From: Hyphomicrobium_A sp044507625
GTDB taxonomy: Bacteria; Pseudomonadota; Alphaproteobacteria; Rhizobiales; Hyphomicrobiaceae
Assembly: GCA_044507625.1 (NCBI GenBank)
Contig: JBIQJE010000002.1
Coordinates: 1 to 64,000, forward strand
Direction: 5' to 3'
DNA length: 64,000 nucleotides
How positions within the stretch are numbered: the first letter of the stretch is position 1; each line of letters opens with the position of its first letter. Below are positions 43,335 through 53,178 of the stretch, one piece after another. The translations under genes and the position numbers were made by a program. Below the pieces are notes generated by a model. It was not told where the DNA came from. It searched no databases and saw nothing but the letters and a program-made list of their open reading frames with translations.

Positions 43335-44836
43335 GCCGGTTGCGGTATTCGGCGGTTGGCGGCGGGAAGCGTAGAGACGCCGGCGGAAAGCCACAGCAGC
43401 AGCAGTCCCCCGCCCACCGGCAACGCGTATGAGAGGAATGCCGCGCGGCGCTTGGCGCCGAGTTGCCTCACGACGAGATTCGGGAGGTCCTGGCGCACCA
43501 GCTGCGGCAGTAGCGTATCCACGACGACGTTGTCGACGTGCGAGCTCTGTCGCTGGTAGTCCCACGGCGAGAACATCTGGATGCCCGCCATCGCAAAGCA
43601 AAGAATGCCGCTTAGAATCGCGACGCTACCCATGATGCGCCGCGCGATGACACTGCTCCTGTCCCACAGCCAGCCGAATGGCAGCGCAACGAAAGCGAGT
43701 GCCGGCGCGATGTATCGCGGACCGGTGCTGGCGCCTGCATACCAGTTGACGTACGCCGCGTTGATGAGAAGGAAAGCGACAAAAACTGCCATGCAAAGGA
43801 TAAGCGCCGACCGCGCACCGGCCCGCCACATCGCCAGCCAGCTCAGCGGAGCGAGAAGCAAGACCGGCGACAGCCACAGCAGTCCGCGCCCACCGCCGAA
43901 GAGGAGCTGCGCAGCGACCGTCAGGCTCGGCGCCGTGAACGCGATGGCTTCGTATCCCGGCGGGGCGATGGAGTGGCTGTAGCCGACGGAGAGGGGATCA
44001 CCGAACAGCAGGAGGTTGTGCAGCATGAACGGGGCGCCGGCGGCCAGCCCCCCGAGAACGGCTCCCGCCGCCATTGGGACCGTACGGAGCGGCGTCATGC
44101 GCCAGGATCGCCAGGCGCCGTAGAGCGCTATGCTGAGCACGGCGGGCGCGGATGTCAGCTCCAGCAGGATCGCGACACCGAGCAAGAAGCCCGATCCGAC
44201 GCCCGCGCACCATGACTTTAGCGCCGTCCAATCATCTCCGACGCCGCCGCTGCGTGTCGTCGCCGCAACCACCGCCCCGAAACCGAAGACGAGGAACGCA
44301 CCACACGGCGCATGCGAGAAGAACGTCGTCGCCCAGCCCCATGTTGGTGTCGCGAAGCCATAGATCATCGCCGCAAAGAGCGATCCCTTCTCGGAGACGC
44401 CGAGAACGAGTGCGGTGCGGAAGAGAACGACGACGGCGAGCGCGGTGAGGAGCGCCGAGGTCGATACCGTCGCCACCCACTGCACCCAATGCAGCTCCGC
44501 TGTGAGGACGGCGCTGCCGCTACTCGCATCCATACTTATCCAGCGTGTGCCGGGTTCGAGCCATCGCAGAGCCTTCACGGCGGCGGCGGTTGCAGGCAGC
44601 GCGAGCAAGCTCAAGCCGGGCGCTTTGTCGGAAATGTAATGTCCGTGGGCCGCACCCTTGTCGTCGGTGAAGGATGCGAACGCGTCGATGTAGAGCGAGC
44701 CGCGCTCGATCATCGCGAGTGTCATGGCGATGCGCGGCACCGTATTCCCGTTGCCAACGCCGCTGAAGATGAGCCCGAAGGCGAGATAGGCGACAAAGAA
44801 CAGCGCCAGAGAAATGCGGCGTTTGGCTTCGCTCAT
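43322..44836 (-). CDS. Multi-pass membrane protein, GT-C/ArnT-like candidate glycosyltransferase
   Basis: 504 residues from the ATG at 44836, chosen for TAGGAG nine bases upstream; a start at 44866 would run into the previous gene. About a dozen hydrophobic segments. A periplasmic loop early in the protein contains acidic residues (ERGSLYIDAFASFTDDKG and HGHYISDKAPG) as expected for GT-C enzymes that take sugars from polyprenyl phosphate. The conserved look of KAPGLSLLALP and STGPRYIAPALAF resembles PMT-like proteins. Substrate unknown; context with GtrA, GtrB-like and deacetylase points to glycolipid or surface glycan decoration. Confidence 0.75.
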   Translation of the reverse strand: MSEAKRRISLALFFVAYLAFGLIFSGVGNGNTVPRIAMTLAMIERGSLYIDAFASFTDDKGAAHGHYISDKAPGLSLLALPATAAAVKALRWLEPGTRWISMDASSGSAVLTAELHWVQWVATVSTSALLTALAVVVLFRTALVLGVSEKGSLFAAMIYGFATPTWGWATTFFSHAPCGAFLVFGFGAVVAATTRSGGVGDDWTALKSWCAGVGSGFLLGVAILLELTSAPAVLSIALYGAWRSWRMTPLRTVPMAAGAVLGGLAAGAPFMLHNLLLFGDPLSVGYSHSIAPPGYEAIAFTAPSLTVAAQLLFGGGRGLLWLSPVLLLAPLSWLAMWRAGARSALILCMAVFVAFLLINAAYVNWYAGASTGPRYIAPALAFVALPFGWLWDRSSVIARRIMGSVAILSGILCFAMAGIQMFSPWDYQRQSSHVDNVVVDTLLPQLVRQDLPNLVVRQLGAKRRAAFLSYALPVGGGLLLLWLSAGVSTLPAANRRIPQPACET

Positions 44837-44846
44837 CGGATCGCTC

Positions 44847-45773
44847 CTAGCATCCGCGATGGGCACCGGCGGTTGGATAGCCGGCGGCCGGTTGCCGCGC
44901 TCCTTCCGCCCACGATTGCAGGCGGCACTCGGCGCGAGAAGGCATGTGCCATATGCGCGTTTCCAGCTCCGGCGCCGATAGAAGACAGCGAAGCTCTTCG
45001 CGGCGCCGTGTGACGACGGGGTCGAGACGGCTCAGCTCCGAATCGACATAGCCGGGATGACACATGATGAGGTGACGGCGCCCGGCGCAGCGAAATGATC
45101 GCTCGAATTCGTCGGTGAAGCTGATCCGTGAGTCGAAGCTCGAGAAACCGGAAAAGCCGCTGTTGGTTGGAAAGCCCGCGCGGCGCGCGGCGGTGCCGAA
45201 TCCGTAGCTCAACGCAGCGACGGCGAGGGCCTTGGAAACCGCGCATCCTCGCGCGACAATTGCGGCAAATCTATCGCTCGGATCGCGCACGAGCGGACGG
45301 CGATCGGGAAATCGTGAGACGAGTGCACGCAGGAAACCCTCGCGAATACCTGGGAGCACGTGCACATGTTGATGACCGTCGATGAAATCGGGGAAATATC
45401 CCGTCGCTTCCTCGAAGCGATCGATCTGGCGTGTCACTTCAGTTGCAATTTCTTCTGCGGCGGGCCTGCGGCCGAACAGACAGCGCTGGAGAAGTGCGCC
45501 TAAGCTTGGCAGCGTGCCCGACGGCGCGAGATCGGGCATCGGAGCGAGCGGCGCGCCCAGCGTGAGATTGACGTGCAAGCCGATCGCGATGCCCTCGCGG
45601 AGCGCCGCGAGACGCAGAGCCTCGCGGGGCCAGGTGGGAAGCGTAACAATGGCGGTCGTCGCCGAGATGCGGCGCGTTTCTGCGAGTTCCTCGATTCCGG
45701 AGCTCACGCCCGAGCTGATGCCGAAGTCGTCCGCGCAAAGGAGGGGCGGGGTGCCGACGCTAGAGGTGGGCAC
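44847..45773 (-). CDS. YdjC/ChbG-type carbohydrate deacetylase
   Basis: 308 residues starting at a GTG (45773) with GGGAG nine bases upstream, overlapping the upstream glycosyltransferase end by 14 bases. ADDFG with the catalytic/metal Asp, GLHVNLTLGAP with a metal His, and DGHQHVHVLPGI form the family metal site. The family includes ChbG (N-acetyl deacetylation of chitooligosaccharides) and HpnK (hopanoid-linked sugar). Within this operon a lipid-linked or glycan GlcNAc substrate is likely. Confidence 0.9.
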   Translation of the reverse strand: MPTSSVGTPPLLCADDFGISSGVSSGIEELAETRRISATTAIVTLPTWPREALRLAALREGIAIGLHVNLTLGAPLAPMPDLAPSGTLPSLGALLQRCLFGRRPAAEEIATEVTRQIDRFEEATGYFPDFIDGHQHVHVLPGIREGFLRALVSRFPDRRPLVRDPSDRFAAIVARGCAVSKALAVAALSYGFGTAARRAGFPTNSGFSGFSSFDSRISFTDEFERSFRCAGRRHLIMCHPGYVDSELSRLDPVVTRRREELRCLLSAPELETRIWHMPSRAECRLQSWAEGARQPAAGYPTAGAHRGC

Positions 45774-46758
45774 GGTGCTCGCTCCCGATCGTTACGACGC
45801 GGTCCTCGGTTTGGTGAGGTGGCGCGATACCGATTTCGTCCGCCACGATGAAGAGCGGCCTGCCTTTCACTTCTTCGAATACGCGGCCGAGATACTCGCC
45901 AACGACACCCAGCGAGATCAGCTGAATGCCCGCAAGGAACAAGATCGAGATGATTAGCGTGGCGAAGCCGGGAGAATCACGCCCGAAGGCGAGCGTCTGG
46001 AACAGTACTACCAGGCCGTAGAAGAATGCCGCCGCCGAGATCATGATTCCGAGCAGCGACCAGACGCGCAGCGGCACCGTCGAGAAAGACGTGATGCCGT
46101 CGATCGCAAGGCGAGCCAGCCTCCGCAGCTTCCAGCGCGATGCACCGTCTGCGCGTTCCGACACGGTGTAGGGCACACCGAGCGTGCGGAAGCCGATCCA
46201 GGAATAAAGGCCTTTGCTGAAGCGCGCCGATTCGCCGAGCCGGTTCATCGCATCGACGGCGCGCCGGTCGAGCAGGCGGAAATCTCCCGATCCCTCCGGG
46301 AGCTTGACCTTGGCAAGTGCGTTGAACAGGCCGTAGTAGAGCTTCGATGAGTAGCGGCGCGATCGCGGGCGGCCGACCGCAGCGTCGATCCGCTGGCCGA
46401 ACACGATCTGCCAGCCGTTGCGCCATTCCTTGACAAAAGTCTCCAGGAGCTCGGGCGGATGCTGAAGATCGGCATCCATGAGAATCACCGCATCGCCGCG
46501 CGCATACTTCAGTCCTGCAGCTAGCGCGATCTCCTGCCCGAAGTTGCGGCTCAACGAAATGGCGCGAACGCGCCTGTCGCGAGCATTCAGCTCTTTCAGC
46601 TTGGCGAGGCTATCGTCGGCCGAGCCGTCGTCGACACAAAGAAGCTCCCACCGCGTGCCGAGGCGATCGAGCACGGGAAGCAAGCGGTGGAACAGGCGTT
46701 CGAGATTCTGCGCTTCGTTGAAAATCGGAATGACGACCGTGATCAATTCATGCCGCAT
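45760..46758 (-). CDS. GT2 glycosyltransferase, GtrB/DPM1/ArnC type with two C-terminal membrane segments
   Basis: 332 residues from the ATG at 46758. VVIPIFNEAQNL, CVDDGSADDS and DADLQHPPE are the family UDP-sugar and metal motifs; SGDFRLLDRRAVDAMN follows. Two membrane segments (about 232-255 and 265-290) end the protein. This class makes polyprenyl-phosphate sugar donors. First gene of a tight four-gene operon (overlap of 14 bases with the next) ending in a GtrA-like protein, which is the classical partner. Confidence 0.92.
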   Translation of the reverse strand: MRHELITVVIPIFNEAQNLERLFHRLLPVLDRLGTRWELLCVDDGSADDSLAKLKELNARDRRVRAISLSRNFGQEIALAAGLKYARGDAVILMDADLQHPPELLETFVKEWRNGWQIVFGQRIDAAVGRPRSRRYSSKLYYGLFNALAKVKLPEGSGDFRLLDRRAVDAMNRLGESARFSKGLYSWIGFRTLGVPYTVSERADGASRWKLRRLARLAIDGITSFSTVPLRVWSLLGIMISAAAFFYGLVVLFQTLAFGRDSPGFATLIISILFLAGIQLISLGVVGEYLGRVFEEVKGRPLFIVADEIGIAPPHQTEDRVVTIGSEHRAHL

Positions 46759-47217
46759 CCTGTCACCATTCCCTCTTCGATCCGAACCGGCCTGAAAGCG
46801 CACCCTAGCGACAGACACCTTCTCCGTTGAAGCATGCAGCAGGGCTCTGTGCGGTCCCGCACGGTTTTAGCTGTCGAAAGGTGCGAGGTGACTGCGCGTG
46901 CTGGATCACGGCGCTGCTGGTGATGCGCGGAAGCATCGGGATGTGCCGCTGATCGCTATGCAAAGCTGGATTGCAAAGTGCGCGGTTCAATCCGTGTCTG
47001 TGGCAATAGTGCGATTTTGCGTACGCAAGCGCACCGCCTCATCCAATGCGTGCGCTTGTGTACACCAATGCGTTTTGACGCGATTGCACGCACCGATCTA
47101 CGAACATGAGCGATGCGGCGCCGTTTGGTGTGCAACGAAGCATCGCAAGATCTGCGTACCCGTAGCGAACAGTAGCTTTTGTGTAACTGCTGTTTGAATT
47201 CACGCGGAGTACGCGAA
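46759..47217. other. Divergent intergenic region between the two glycan operons
   Basis: About 460 bp with no supported gene; likely promoters of the leftward GtrB-like operon and the rightward GT25 operon. It contains an imperfect 14-bp inverted repeat at 47021-47063 and two direct CCAATGCGT copies near 47043 and 47065. No EcfG-type pair seen. Confidence 0.5.
47021..47063. repeat. 14-bp inverted repeat with one mismatch
   Basis: GTACGCAAGCGCAC (47021-47034) and GTGCGCTTGTGTAC (47050-47063) are mirror images with one mismatch around a 15-base spacer, between two divergent glycan operons. Possible operator for a dimeric regulator, or a hairpin. Confidence 0.4.
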
Positions 47218-48102
47218 ATGAATTACAGCGCCCATCGGCTGTTGCCGAATGCCGTCGAATGCATACCCGCGTTCTTTATCAACCGGGACCGGGATCGAGA
47301 GCGTCGCAGCTTCATAGAGGCGCAGCTCGCGTCCTGTGGCCTGCCTGCCGAGCGCATCAGAGCCATTGACGGGCGCGATGTGCCCCGGATTTTGCGCCAC
47401 TATTTCCTTGAGAGCGGCAAGCTCACGTCCAAACTGAGTGCCGGTGAGATCGGTTGCTACGCAAGCCATCTCCTCGCTGCGCAGCGTATCGTGGTGCGTG
47501 GCCTACCCTACGCACTGATCATCGAGGATGACGCCACGCTGCCGGCAACGTTGTGCCGCGATCTGATGGAAATCCTGAGAGCACTTCCCTCCGACTGGGA
47601 TATCGTCCAGCTCTGCGCCGAACCGACACACGCATTCAAGCCAATCAAGTGGCTCCGCCAGGGACGCGAGATCATCCGGTATTCGCGTATCCCCGGCGGA
47701 GCTGTGGGCTACCTCATGAGCGAGGCCGGCGCGCGCAAATTTCTCGCGCGCCGTCCGCGCGAATGGCCCGTCGACACGGATATCAGGCAGCCCTGGGTGT
47801 TCAGCACGAACGTGTTCGGCGTCACGCCGAAGCTCGTCGGACACAGCGGCGTGCTGAAATCGGCCGTACTCGAATACGGCGAGCGGTCCCGCCGCCGGCG
47901 AGGCGTGCACAGGCCCACCCTGCGCTATCCGGTGGGAAGTCCATTCCATACCGTCGAGAGCGCCGCATTCAACATCCTGCAGCTCGGGCCGCTCACCTGG
48001 GCGCGATGTCTCGCAGCGAACGCGAGCCGCCGGTTGAACCGGTGGATGTTCGGCGCCGTGCCGATCGTTGCGCCACGTGAGACGAGCCAGCAGACATTGT
48101 AG
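47218..48102 (+). CDS. Family 25 glycosyltransferase (LPS type)
   Basis: 294 residues from the ATG at 47218 with GGAG nine bases before it; a TTG at 47179 is open but not needed. AFFINRDRDRERRSFIEAQL, GEIGCYASHL and LIIEDDATLP follow the GT25 pattern, where the acidic pair binds the metal. GGAVGYLMSEAGARKFL and VDTDIRQPWVF match the rest of the domain. GT25 enzymes add galactose or related sugars to LPS core or to proteins. First gene of a five-gene plus-strand operon. Confidence 0.88.
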   Translation: MNYSAHRLLPNAVECIPAFFINRDRDRERRSFIEAQLASCGLPAERIRAIDGRDVPRILRHYFLESGKLTSKLSAGEIGCYASHLLAAQRIVVRGLPYALIIEDDATLPATLCRDLMEILRALPSDWDIVQLCAEPTHAFKPIKWLRQGREIIRYSRIPGGAVGYLMSEAGARKFLARRPREWPVDTDIRQPWVFSTNVFGVTPKLVGHSGVLKSAVLEYGERSRRRRGVHRPTLRYPVGSPFHTVESAAFNILQLGPLTWARCLAANASRRLNRWMFGAVPIVAPRETSQQTL

Positions 48103-48129
48103 CTTTTCGCTTATGGAGTGGGTCGCTCA

Positions 48130-50238
48130 ATGCGGATACTTTTTGTCAGTCCCGAAACGCCCGACAACGGTGGCGCGGGCATCGCCACTTACATCGATCA
48201 GGCGACCGCGGCGCTATCGAAGCGCGGCCACGAGTGTCACGTCCTGACATGGGACGAGGAGATCGAGCAACCTTGTGAAAAGAATAGGCCGCATTACCGG
48301 CTGCATCGATATCCGAACCCGCTGTTCGATGGCGGAAACCTCTCCGGCGTGGACCCGGATCTGCGCGTTTCGGCCGCGCTTGCCGATTGGATCATCGATC
48401 TTCAGCGCCGCTTCCATTTCGACATCATCGAAGGCACCGATTGGAAGGCGCCGCTCTATTGTCTTCTGCAGCGGCGCAATGTCGAAGCGGAAATGGCCGA
48501 TTGCCGGATCTGCGTCTTCAATCACGGACTGACCTACGCGATCGCCCGTCACGAGGGAACGTTTACGCCACGCTCGACTTTCCAGCGCGTCAACCTCGAA
48601 TATCAGTGCCTGCAACTTGCGGACACCGTCGTTTGCCCCTCGCACGCCGCGGCCGGCGCGCTGACGGAGATCCATTCCGTTCCGCGCGATCGCATCGCGG
48701 TCGTGCCCGAGCCGCTCGACTTCCATCGCGAGCGCGTATCGGAGCAGACGCCGGATAGGTGCCTCCTGTTTTTCGGCAGCGTCGCCGTATCCAAAGGCCT
48801 GCGCGACTTCATCCGCGTCGCCAACCGATTTGAGGCCCAGAGCCCGGGCTGGTGCGTGGAGTTCATGGGGCCGTTGCATGGCAAGGGCCGCGCGCCGAAA
48901 GCCTTCGCGGAAGACATCCTTCAATCGCTGACAGCGCCAGCGGAGAAGGTGCGCATCACTGGCGCCCTACCGCGGGAAGAGGCGCTCGCCCGCATCGGCA
49001 GGCATCACACGCTCATCAACATGTCGAAGCGCGAAACGTTCTGCTACGCGTTCGTCGAGGGTTTGCTCAGCGGCGCCCGCCCGCTCGCGCTGGCCGCGTC
49101 GGCGCAAGCGGAATTCATCCCGGACGCGCTGCGGCACGAATTCTCCATCAATGCCACGGCTGCGGACGTAGACCGGTTTGATCCGGATGCGCTGGACCGC
49201 GCATGGGCGCGCCATGCCGGCGAGGTTTGCGACTATGCACGGCGTCTTACCGCGCCTTCGGCGTATTGCGAAGCTTACGAGCAACTGGCGGGGAGCTGGC
49301 CGCGCGTTGCGTCCATCGTCGGGGGGCGGTGGGCGCAAGCGCAGGTTTCGGTGCTCATTCCCGCCCGCGAGCCGGAGAACTATCTCCTGGACGTGATCGA
49401 CTCGGTCCACGCGCAGACGGTCGAGGCAGCCGAAATCGTCGTCGGCGACGACGGCAGCAGATCGGAAGCGGCCAAGGCCATTCTCAGATCGGCGGCGCAG
49501 CGCCCCGGCGTGCGCGTCGTTCACTTCCCCTGGCGCGGCTTGGCCGATACGCGCAACCGGCTGCTGCAGGAATGCCGCACGCCGCTGTTCGCTTTCGTGG
49601 ACGCCGACGACCTGCTCCAGCCGAATTTCATCGCCAGGAGCCGGGAATACCTGAGCGCGAATTTCGACGACGGCGTGCGCTGCGTGCAAGGCTGGTACGA
49701 GCTGTTCGGCACGCAGAGCGGCGTGAGAGGCCCCGTCATATACCAGCACTTTTCACACGCGCTCTGGAACGATCTCAAGAATACGGTGCTGGGCGTCACC
49801 GAAGTGTTCCGCGACCTCGGCTATGACGCCGAGCTGATGGGGGGCGAGGCGGAGGATTGGGAGTTCTGGCTGCGCTACTTCCGCCAGGGCTGGCAGGTGC
49901 GCATCATTCCCGAGGTGCTCTGGCGCTACCGCCGCCATCAGCATGCGCTTTCCGCCCATTGGTCCGAGGCGATGTCGCTTGGAACGGCGAGGGCGAACGC
50001 GCGGATACTGGGGTCGGGAGGTGCCGGCAGCATTCCACCGCACGTGTGGGAGTTCGTCGGCGAATACATGTATCTCGGCGAATCCTTCTTCGGCCAGCAC
50101 GTCGGCGGAAGCCGCCATAAGGACCTGAGCAAGATCGCGACGCGGGTCTCTTCATTCTCGCGCGCCGGCCAGCCGTTGAATTTCCGCCAGCGTGCCGCCG
50201 TGCGGATCATGCGCCACCTGTCGCGGTCGCTGCGATGA
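48130..50238 (+). CDS. Two-domain glycosyltransferase (GT4 plus GT2 fusion)
   Basis: 702 residues from the ATG at 48130 (GGAG 11 bases upstream); a GTG at 48118 would add four residues. Residues about 1-405 are a GT-B fold GT4 enzyme (RILFVSPETPDNGGAGIATY, LLFFGSVAVSKGLRDF, CYAFVEGLLSGARPL). Residues about 415-620 are a GT-A fold GT2 enzyme (VSVLIPAREPENY, VGDDGSRSE, FVDADDLLQP). The two would add successive sugars in one polypeptide. The stop overlaps the start of the ABC exporter (ATGA). Confidence 0.88.
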   Translation: MRILFVSPETPDNGGAGIATYIDQATAALSKRGHECHVLTWDEEIEQPCEKNRPHYRLHRYPNPLFDGGNLSGVDPDLRVSAALADWIIDLQRRFHFDIIEGTDWKAPLYCLLQRRNVEAEMADCRICVFNHGLTYAIARHEGTFTPRSTFQRVNLEYQCLQLADTVVCPSHAAAGALTEIHSVPRDRIAVVPEPLDFHRERVSEQTPDRCLLFFGSVAVSKGLRDFIRVANRFEAQSPGWCVEFMGPLHGKGRAPKAFAEDILQSLTAPAEKVRITGALPREEALARIGRHHTLINMSKRETFCYAFVEGLLSGARPLALAASAQAEFIPDALRHEFSINATAADVDRFDPDALDRAWARHAGEVCDYARRLTAPSAYCEAYEQLAGSWPRVASIVGGRWAQAQVSVLIPAREPENYLLDVIDSVHAQTVEAAEIVVGDDGSRSEAAKAILRSAAQRPGVRVVHFPWRGLADTRNRLLQECRTPLFAFVDADDLLQPNFIARSREYLSANFDDGVRCVQGWYELFGTQSGVRGPVIYQHFSHALWNDLKNTVLGVTEVFRDLGYDAELMGGEAEDWEFWLRYFRQGWQVRIIPEVLWRYRRHQHALSAHWSEAMSLGTARANARILGSGGAGSIPPHVWEFVGEYMYLGESFFGQHVGGSRHKDLSKIATRVSSFSRAGQPLNFRQRAAVRIMRHLSRSLR

Positions 50239-52058
50239 GCGGGCAGCCTCAAAAGAGGGGACTTTCGTTCCCAGGGAACGCGATCCACCTCGATGCGTCG
50301 ACCATCGAGATCGTACGGCGCTTGACCCTCGAGCACTTCTGGACCTATGCGCCGCGATATGCATTCGCATTCGTGCTGATGGCCGTGTTTGCGGGGTGCA
50401 CCGCGGTCACGGCGTGGCTGATGAAGGATGTGGTGAACCGCATCTTCGTCGCGCAGGATCGCGTGGCGATGGTCTGGCTGCCGATCGTGATCTGCTGCCT
50501 TTTCCTAGCGAAGGGCTTCGCCGCCTATTTCCAGGAAATCTCGCTCGCCCACATCGGCAACCGCATCGTGGCCGATACGCAGCGCCGCCTGTTCGCCCAC
50601 GTGCTGCAGATGGATGCGAGCTTCTTCCTGCGCCAATCCTCCGCCGAGCTCGTCACGTGCATGAGCCAGCGGGCAGGCGCCGTCCGCGATGTCTTGAACA
50701 TCCTCGCGCTCGGCGTGGGGCGGGATCTCTTCACGCTTCTCAGCCTGTTGGGCGTGATGCTGTCGCAGGACGTTCTGATGACTGCGATGGCCGTGGTGGC
50801 GGGACCGGCCATTGCGGTCGGCTTGCGGCAGCTCACCAAGCGCGTGCGCAAAGCAGCCGACAGCGAATACCAGTCCATGACCACCGTCATCGCGACGATG
50901 CGCGAGGCGTCCCAGGGAATCAGGATCGTCAAGTCGTTCCAGCTCGAGCCGCTGATGGAGCGCCGCATGGGCGATGCCATCGGTGCGGTGGAGCGCATAA
51001 ACAACAAGCTGACGAAGATCCAATCCCTCACCAACCCGTTGATCGAAGCCGCTGGCGGTATCGCGGTTGCCGCGGTCGTGGCCTATGCGGGTTGGCGGAG
51101 CGTCGCCTACGGACAGACGCCCGGCGAGCTCTTCGCTTTCCTCACCGCGCTGCTCATGGCAGCCGATCCGCTGCGGCGCCTATCGCGCATGCAACTGCAG
51201 CTTGCTTCCGCCGCCATCGGCGCCAAGGCCCTTTACGCGATCATAGATACGCCGGCGCAGGAATCGAAAAGCGCCACGCCCGCGCTTGTGATCGACAGGG
51301 GAAGCGTGGCCTTCGAGAATGTATCGTTCGGTTATTTCGCCGACGAGCCCGTGCTGCGGAATTTGAGCTTCACGGCGCAGGGCGGCAAGGTGACCGCCAT
51401 CGTCGGTCTTTCCGGAAGCGGCAAGACGACCGTTCTCAACCTCATCCAGAAGATGTGGCGCCCAGACACCGGAATCATCCGGATCGACGGGCAGTCCATT
51501 TCCGATGTGTCGACGCTGTCATTGCGTAGCCAGGTGTCTCTCGTCAGCCAGGATGTCTTCCTGTTCGAAGGGTCGATCCGGGAGAATATCGCGGCTGGAT
51601 CGAAGGACCATTCCGAAGCGGCCATCAAAGCGGCGGCGCGCGCCGCCCATATCGACACGTTCATCGAAAGCCTTCCCGATGGCTATGAGACGCCTGTGGG
51701 CGAGCTCGGAGCGATGCTGTCCGGCGGCCAGCGTCAGAGGATTTCGATTGCCCGCGCGTTCCTGAAGGACGCACGCATCATCCTTCTGGACGAGCCCACG
51801 TCCGCTCTCGATGGCCATTCGGAGCAACGCATTCAAGCGGCGCTCGCCGGGCTCATGAAGGGCCGCACGACCATCGTGATCGCTCACCGGCTGTCAACCG
51901 TCGCGACCGCCGACCGCATTTTCGTCCTCGCGGAAGGAAGCGTTGCGGAAAGCGGCACCCATAGGGAGCTGATCGCGGAGGGGGGCCTCTACGCGCATCT
52001 CTACAAGGCGCAGTTCTCGCATCCCGTGGAACCAGAATTGCTGCAGGCAACCGCATAG
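50235..52058 (+). CDS. MsbA/ABCB-type ABC exporter (fused permease and ATPase)
   Basis: 607 residues. Six membrane helices in the first 340 residues, then a nucleotide-binding domain: Walker A GLSGSGKTT (391-399), Q-loop VSLVSQD, signature LSGGQRQR (495 on), Walker B ILLDEPTSALD and switch His in IAHRLSTV. Such half-transporters work as dimers and flip lipids, lipid-linked sugars or peptides outward. Its coupling to glycosyltransferases on both sides (four-base overlap upstream) suggests a glycolipid or glycan precursor as cargo. Confidence 0.93.
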   Translation: MSGQPQKRGLSFPGNAIHLDASTIEIVRRLTLEHFWTYAPRYAFAFVLMAVFAGCTAVTAWLMKDVVNRIFVAQDRVAMVWLPIVICCLFLAKGFAAYFQEISLAHIGNRIVADTQRRLFAHVLQMDASFFLRQSSAELVTCMSQRAGAVRDVLNILALGVGRDLFTLLSLLGVMLSQDVLMTAMAVVAGPAIAVGLRQLTKRVRKAADSEYQSMTTVIATMREASQGIRIVKSFQLEPLMERRMGDAIGAVERINNKLTKIQSLTNPLIEAAGGIAVAAVVAYAGWRSVAYGQTPGELFAFLTALLMAADPLRRLSRMQLQLASAAIGAKALYAIIDTPAQESKSATPALVIDRGSVAFENVSFGYFADEPVLRNLSFTAQGGKVTAIVGLSGSGKTTVLNLIQKMWRPDTGIIRIDGQSISDVSTLSLRSQVSLVSQDVFLFEGSIRENIAAGSKDHSEAAIKAAARAAHIDTFIESLPDGYETPVGELGAMLSGGQRQRISIARAFLKDARIILLDEPTSALDGHSEQRIQAALAGLMKGRTTIVIAHRLSTVATADRIFVLAEGSVAESGTHRELIAEGGLYAHLYKAQFSHPVEPELLQATA

Positions 52059-52077
52059 TCTTCGACAGGAGGCGAGC

Positions 52078-53178
52078 GTGATCCCAGAAGTTACCGTGAT
52101 GATGCCGGTCTACAACGCCCGGCCGTACCTGCGGGCAGCGGTCGGGAGCATCCTGACGCAGACGCTCGCCAATCTGAAACTTCTCATCATCGACGATGGG
52201 TCGGACGACAGCTCCGCCGAGCTCTTGCAGGAGCTGGCGAGCACCGATGCGCGCATAGAGCTCATCCGGCGCCACCGGATGGGACAGGTCGAAACGCGCA
52301 ACGAGCTATTGCATCGGGCGGAAACCGAGCTCGTCGCCTGTGCGGACGCCGACGACATTTCAGTGCCGACGCGGCTGTCGGATCAGCTCGTGCGCATGAG
52401 GGCCGACAGCGGCCTCGTCGTGCTGGGAACGCAGCTCCGCATCATCGATAGCAGCGGACACGTCCGCGGTCACATGGCAAGGCCGACGGGCGTGGAGGAG
52501 GTACGCAGGGCGCTGCTGCGGGGCGCAGCGATATCGCAACCCTCCACCATGCTCCGCAGGGCGGCGATCATCGCCGCCGGCGGTTACCGCAAGTGCTACG
52601 AGCATGCGGAGGACTACGACATGCTCCTGCGTGCCGCCGAGATGGGCAAGGTCGATAACACGGAACAGATCGGCATCGACTATCGCGTCCACGAGCAAAG
52701 CGTCTCGCATCGGCACGCCATTCGCCAGATGGCGTCCGCCGATCTCGCGCGGGCGACGCACGCGCTTCGCACCGCTGGCGAACGCGATCCAACCGCCGGC
52801 TTGCAGGCTGTCCCTGGCTACGATCATCCGGTGATGAAGGCTCTGGTCCCGTCGGCTGCACTCTATGCGGTGCTCGAGATGGTGCGCACCCACCCAAAGG
52901 AAGGGCCGCTTCAGGAGCTTCTGTCCGCCGCGATCAATCGGCGCCAGCAGCGCCATGTGCAGCGCGCGCTCATCGCTGCCGTGCGCCAGCGGGAGTTCGA
53001 TGCATTGAGTGCCCGCGCGCTGCTACGCGCGGTGGCGCTCGGTCCTGGACGTTTCATTCGCTCCTATCGCGCGGCGCCCGGCCACCGGGAAGCGGTGACG
53101 CCGGCCGGCGCGCGCGAACCGCACCGGCCAGCGGAAGCGATTTCAACGCAGACCAATGAGCGTGGGAGGGCACGATGA
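52078..53178 (+). CDS. GT2 family glycosyltransferase
   Basis: 366 residues starting at a GTG with AGGAGG five bases upstream. The N-terminal 230 residues are the GT-A domain: VTVMMPVYNARPYL, LIIDDGSDDSS and CADADDISVP (DxD). The C-terminal 130 residues are helical and unrecognised. Adds one sugar to a glycan; sugar and linkage unknown. The stop overlaps the next start (ATGA), so it belongs to the same operon. Confidence 0.92.
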   Translation: MIPEVTVMMPVYNARPYLRAAVGSILTQTLANLKLLIIDDGSDDSSAELLQELASTDARIELIRRHRMGQVETRNELLHRAETELVACADADDISVPTRLSDQLVRMRADSGLVVLGTQLRIIDSSGHVRGHMARPTGVEEVRRALLRGAAISQPSTMLRRAAIIAAGGYRKCYEHAEDYDMLLRAAEMGKVDNTEQIGIDYRVHEQSVSHRHAIRQMASADLARATHALRTAGERDPTAGLQAVPGYDHPVMKALVPSAALYAVLEMVRTHPKEGPLQELLSAAINRRQQRHVQRALIAAVRQREFDALSARALLRAVALGPGRFIRSYRAAPGHREAVTPAGAREPHRPAEAISTQTNERGRAR

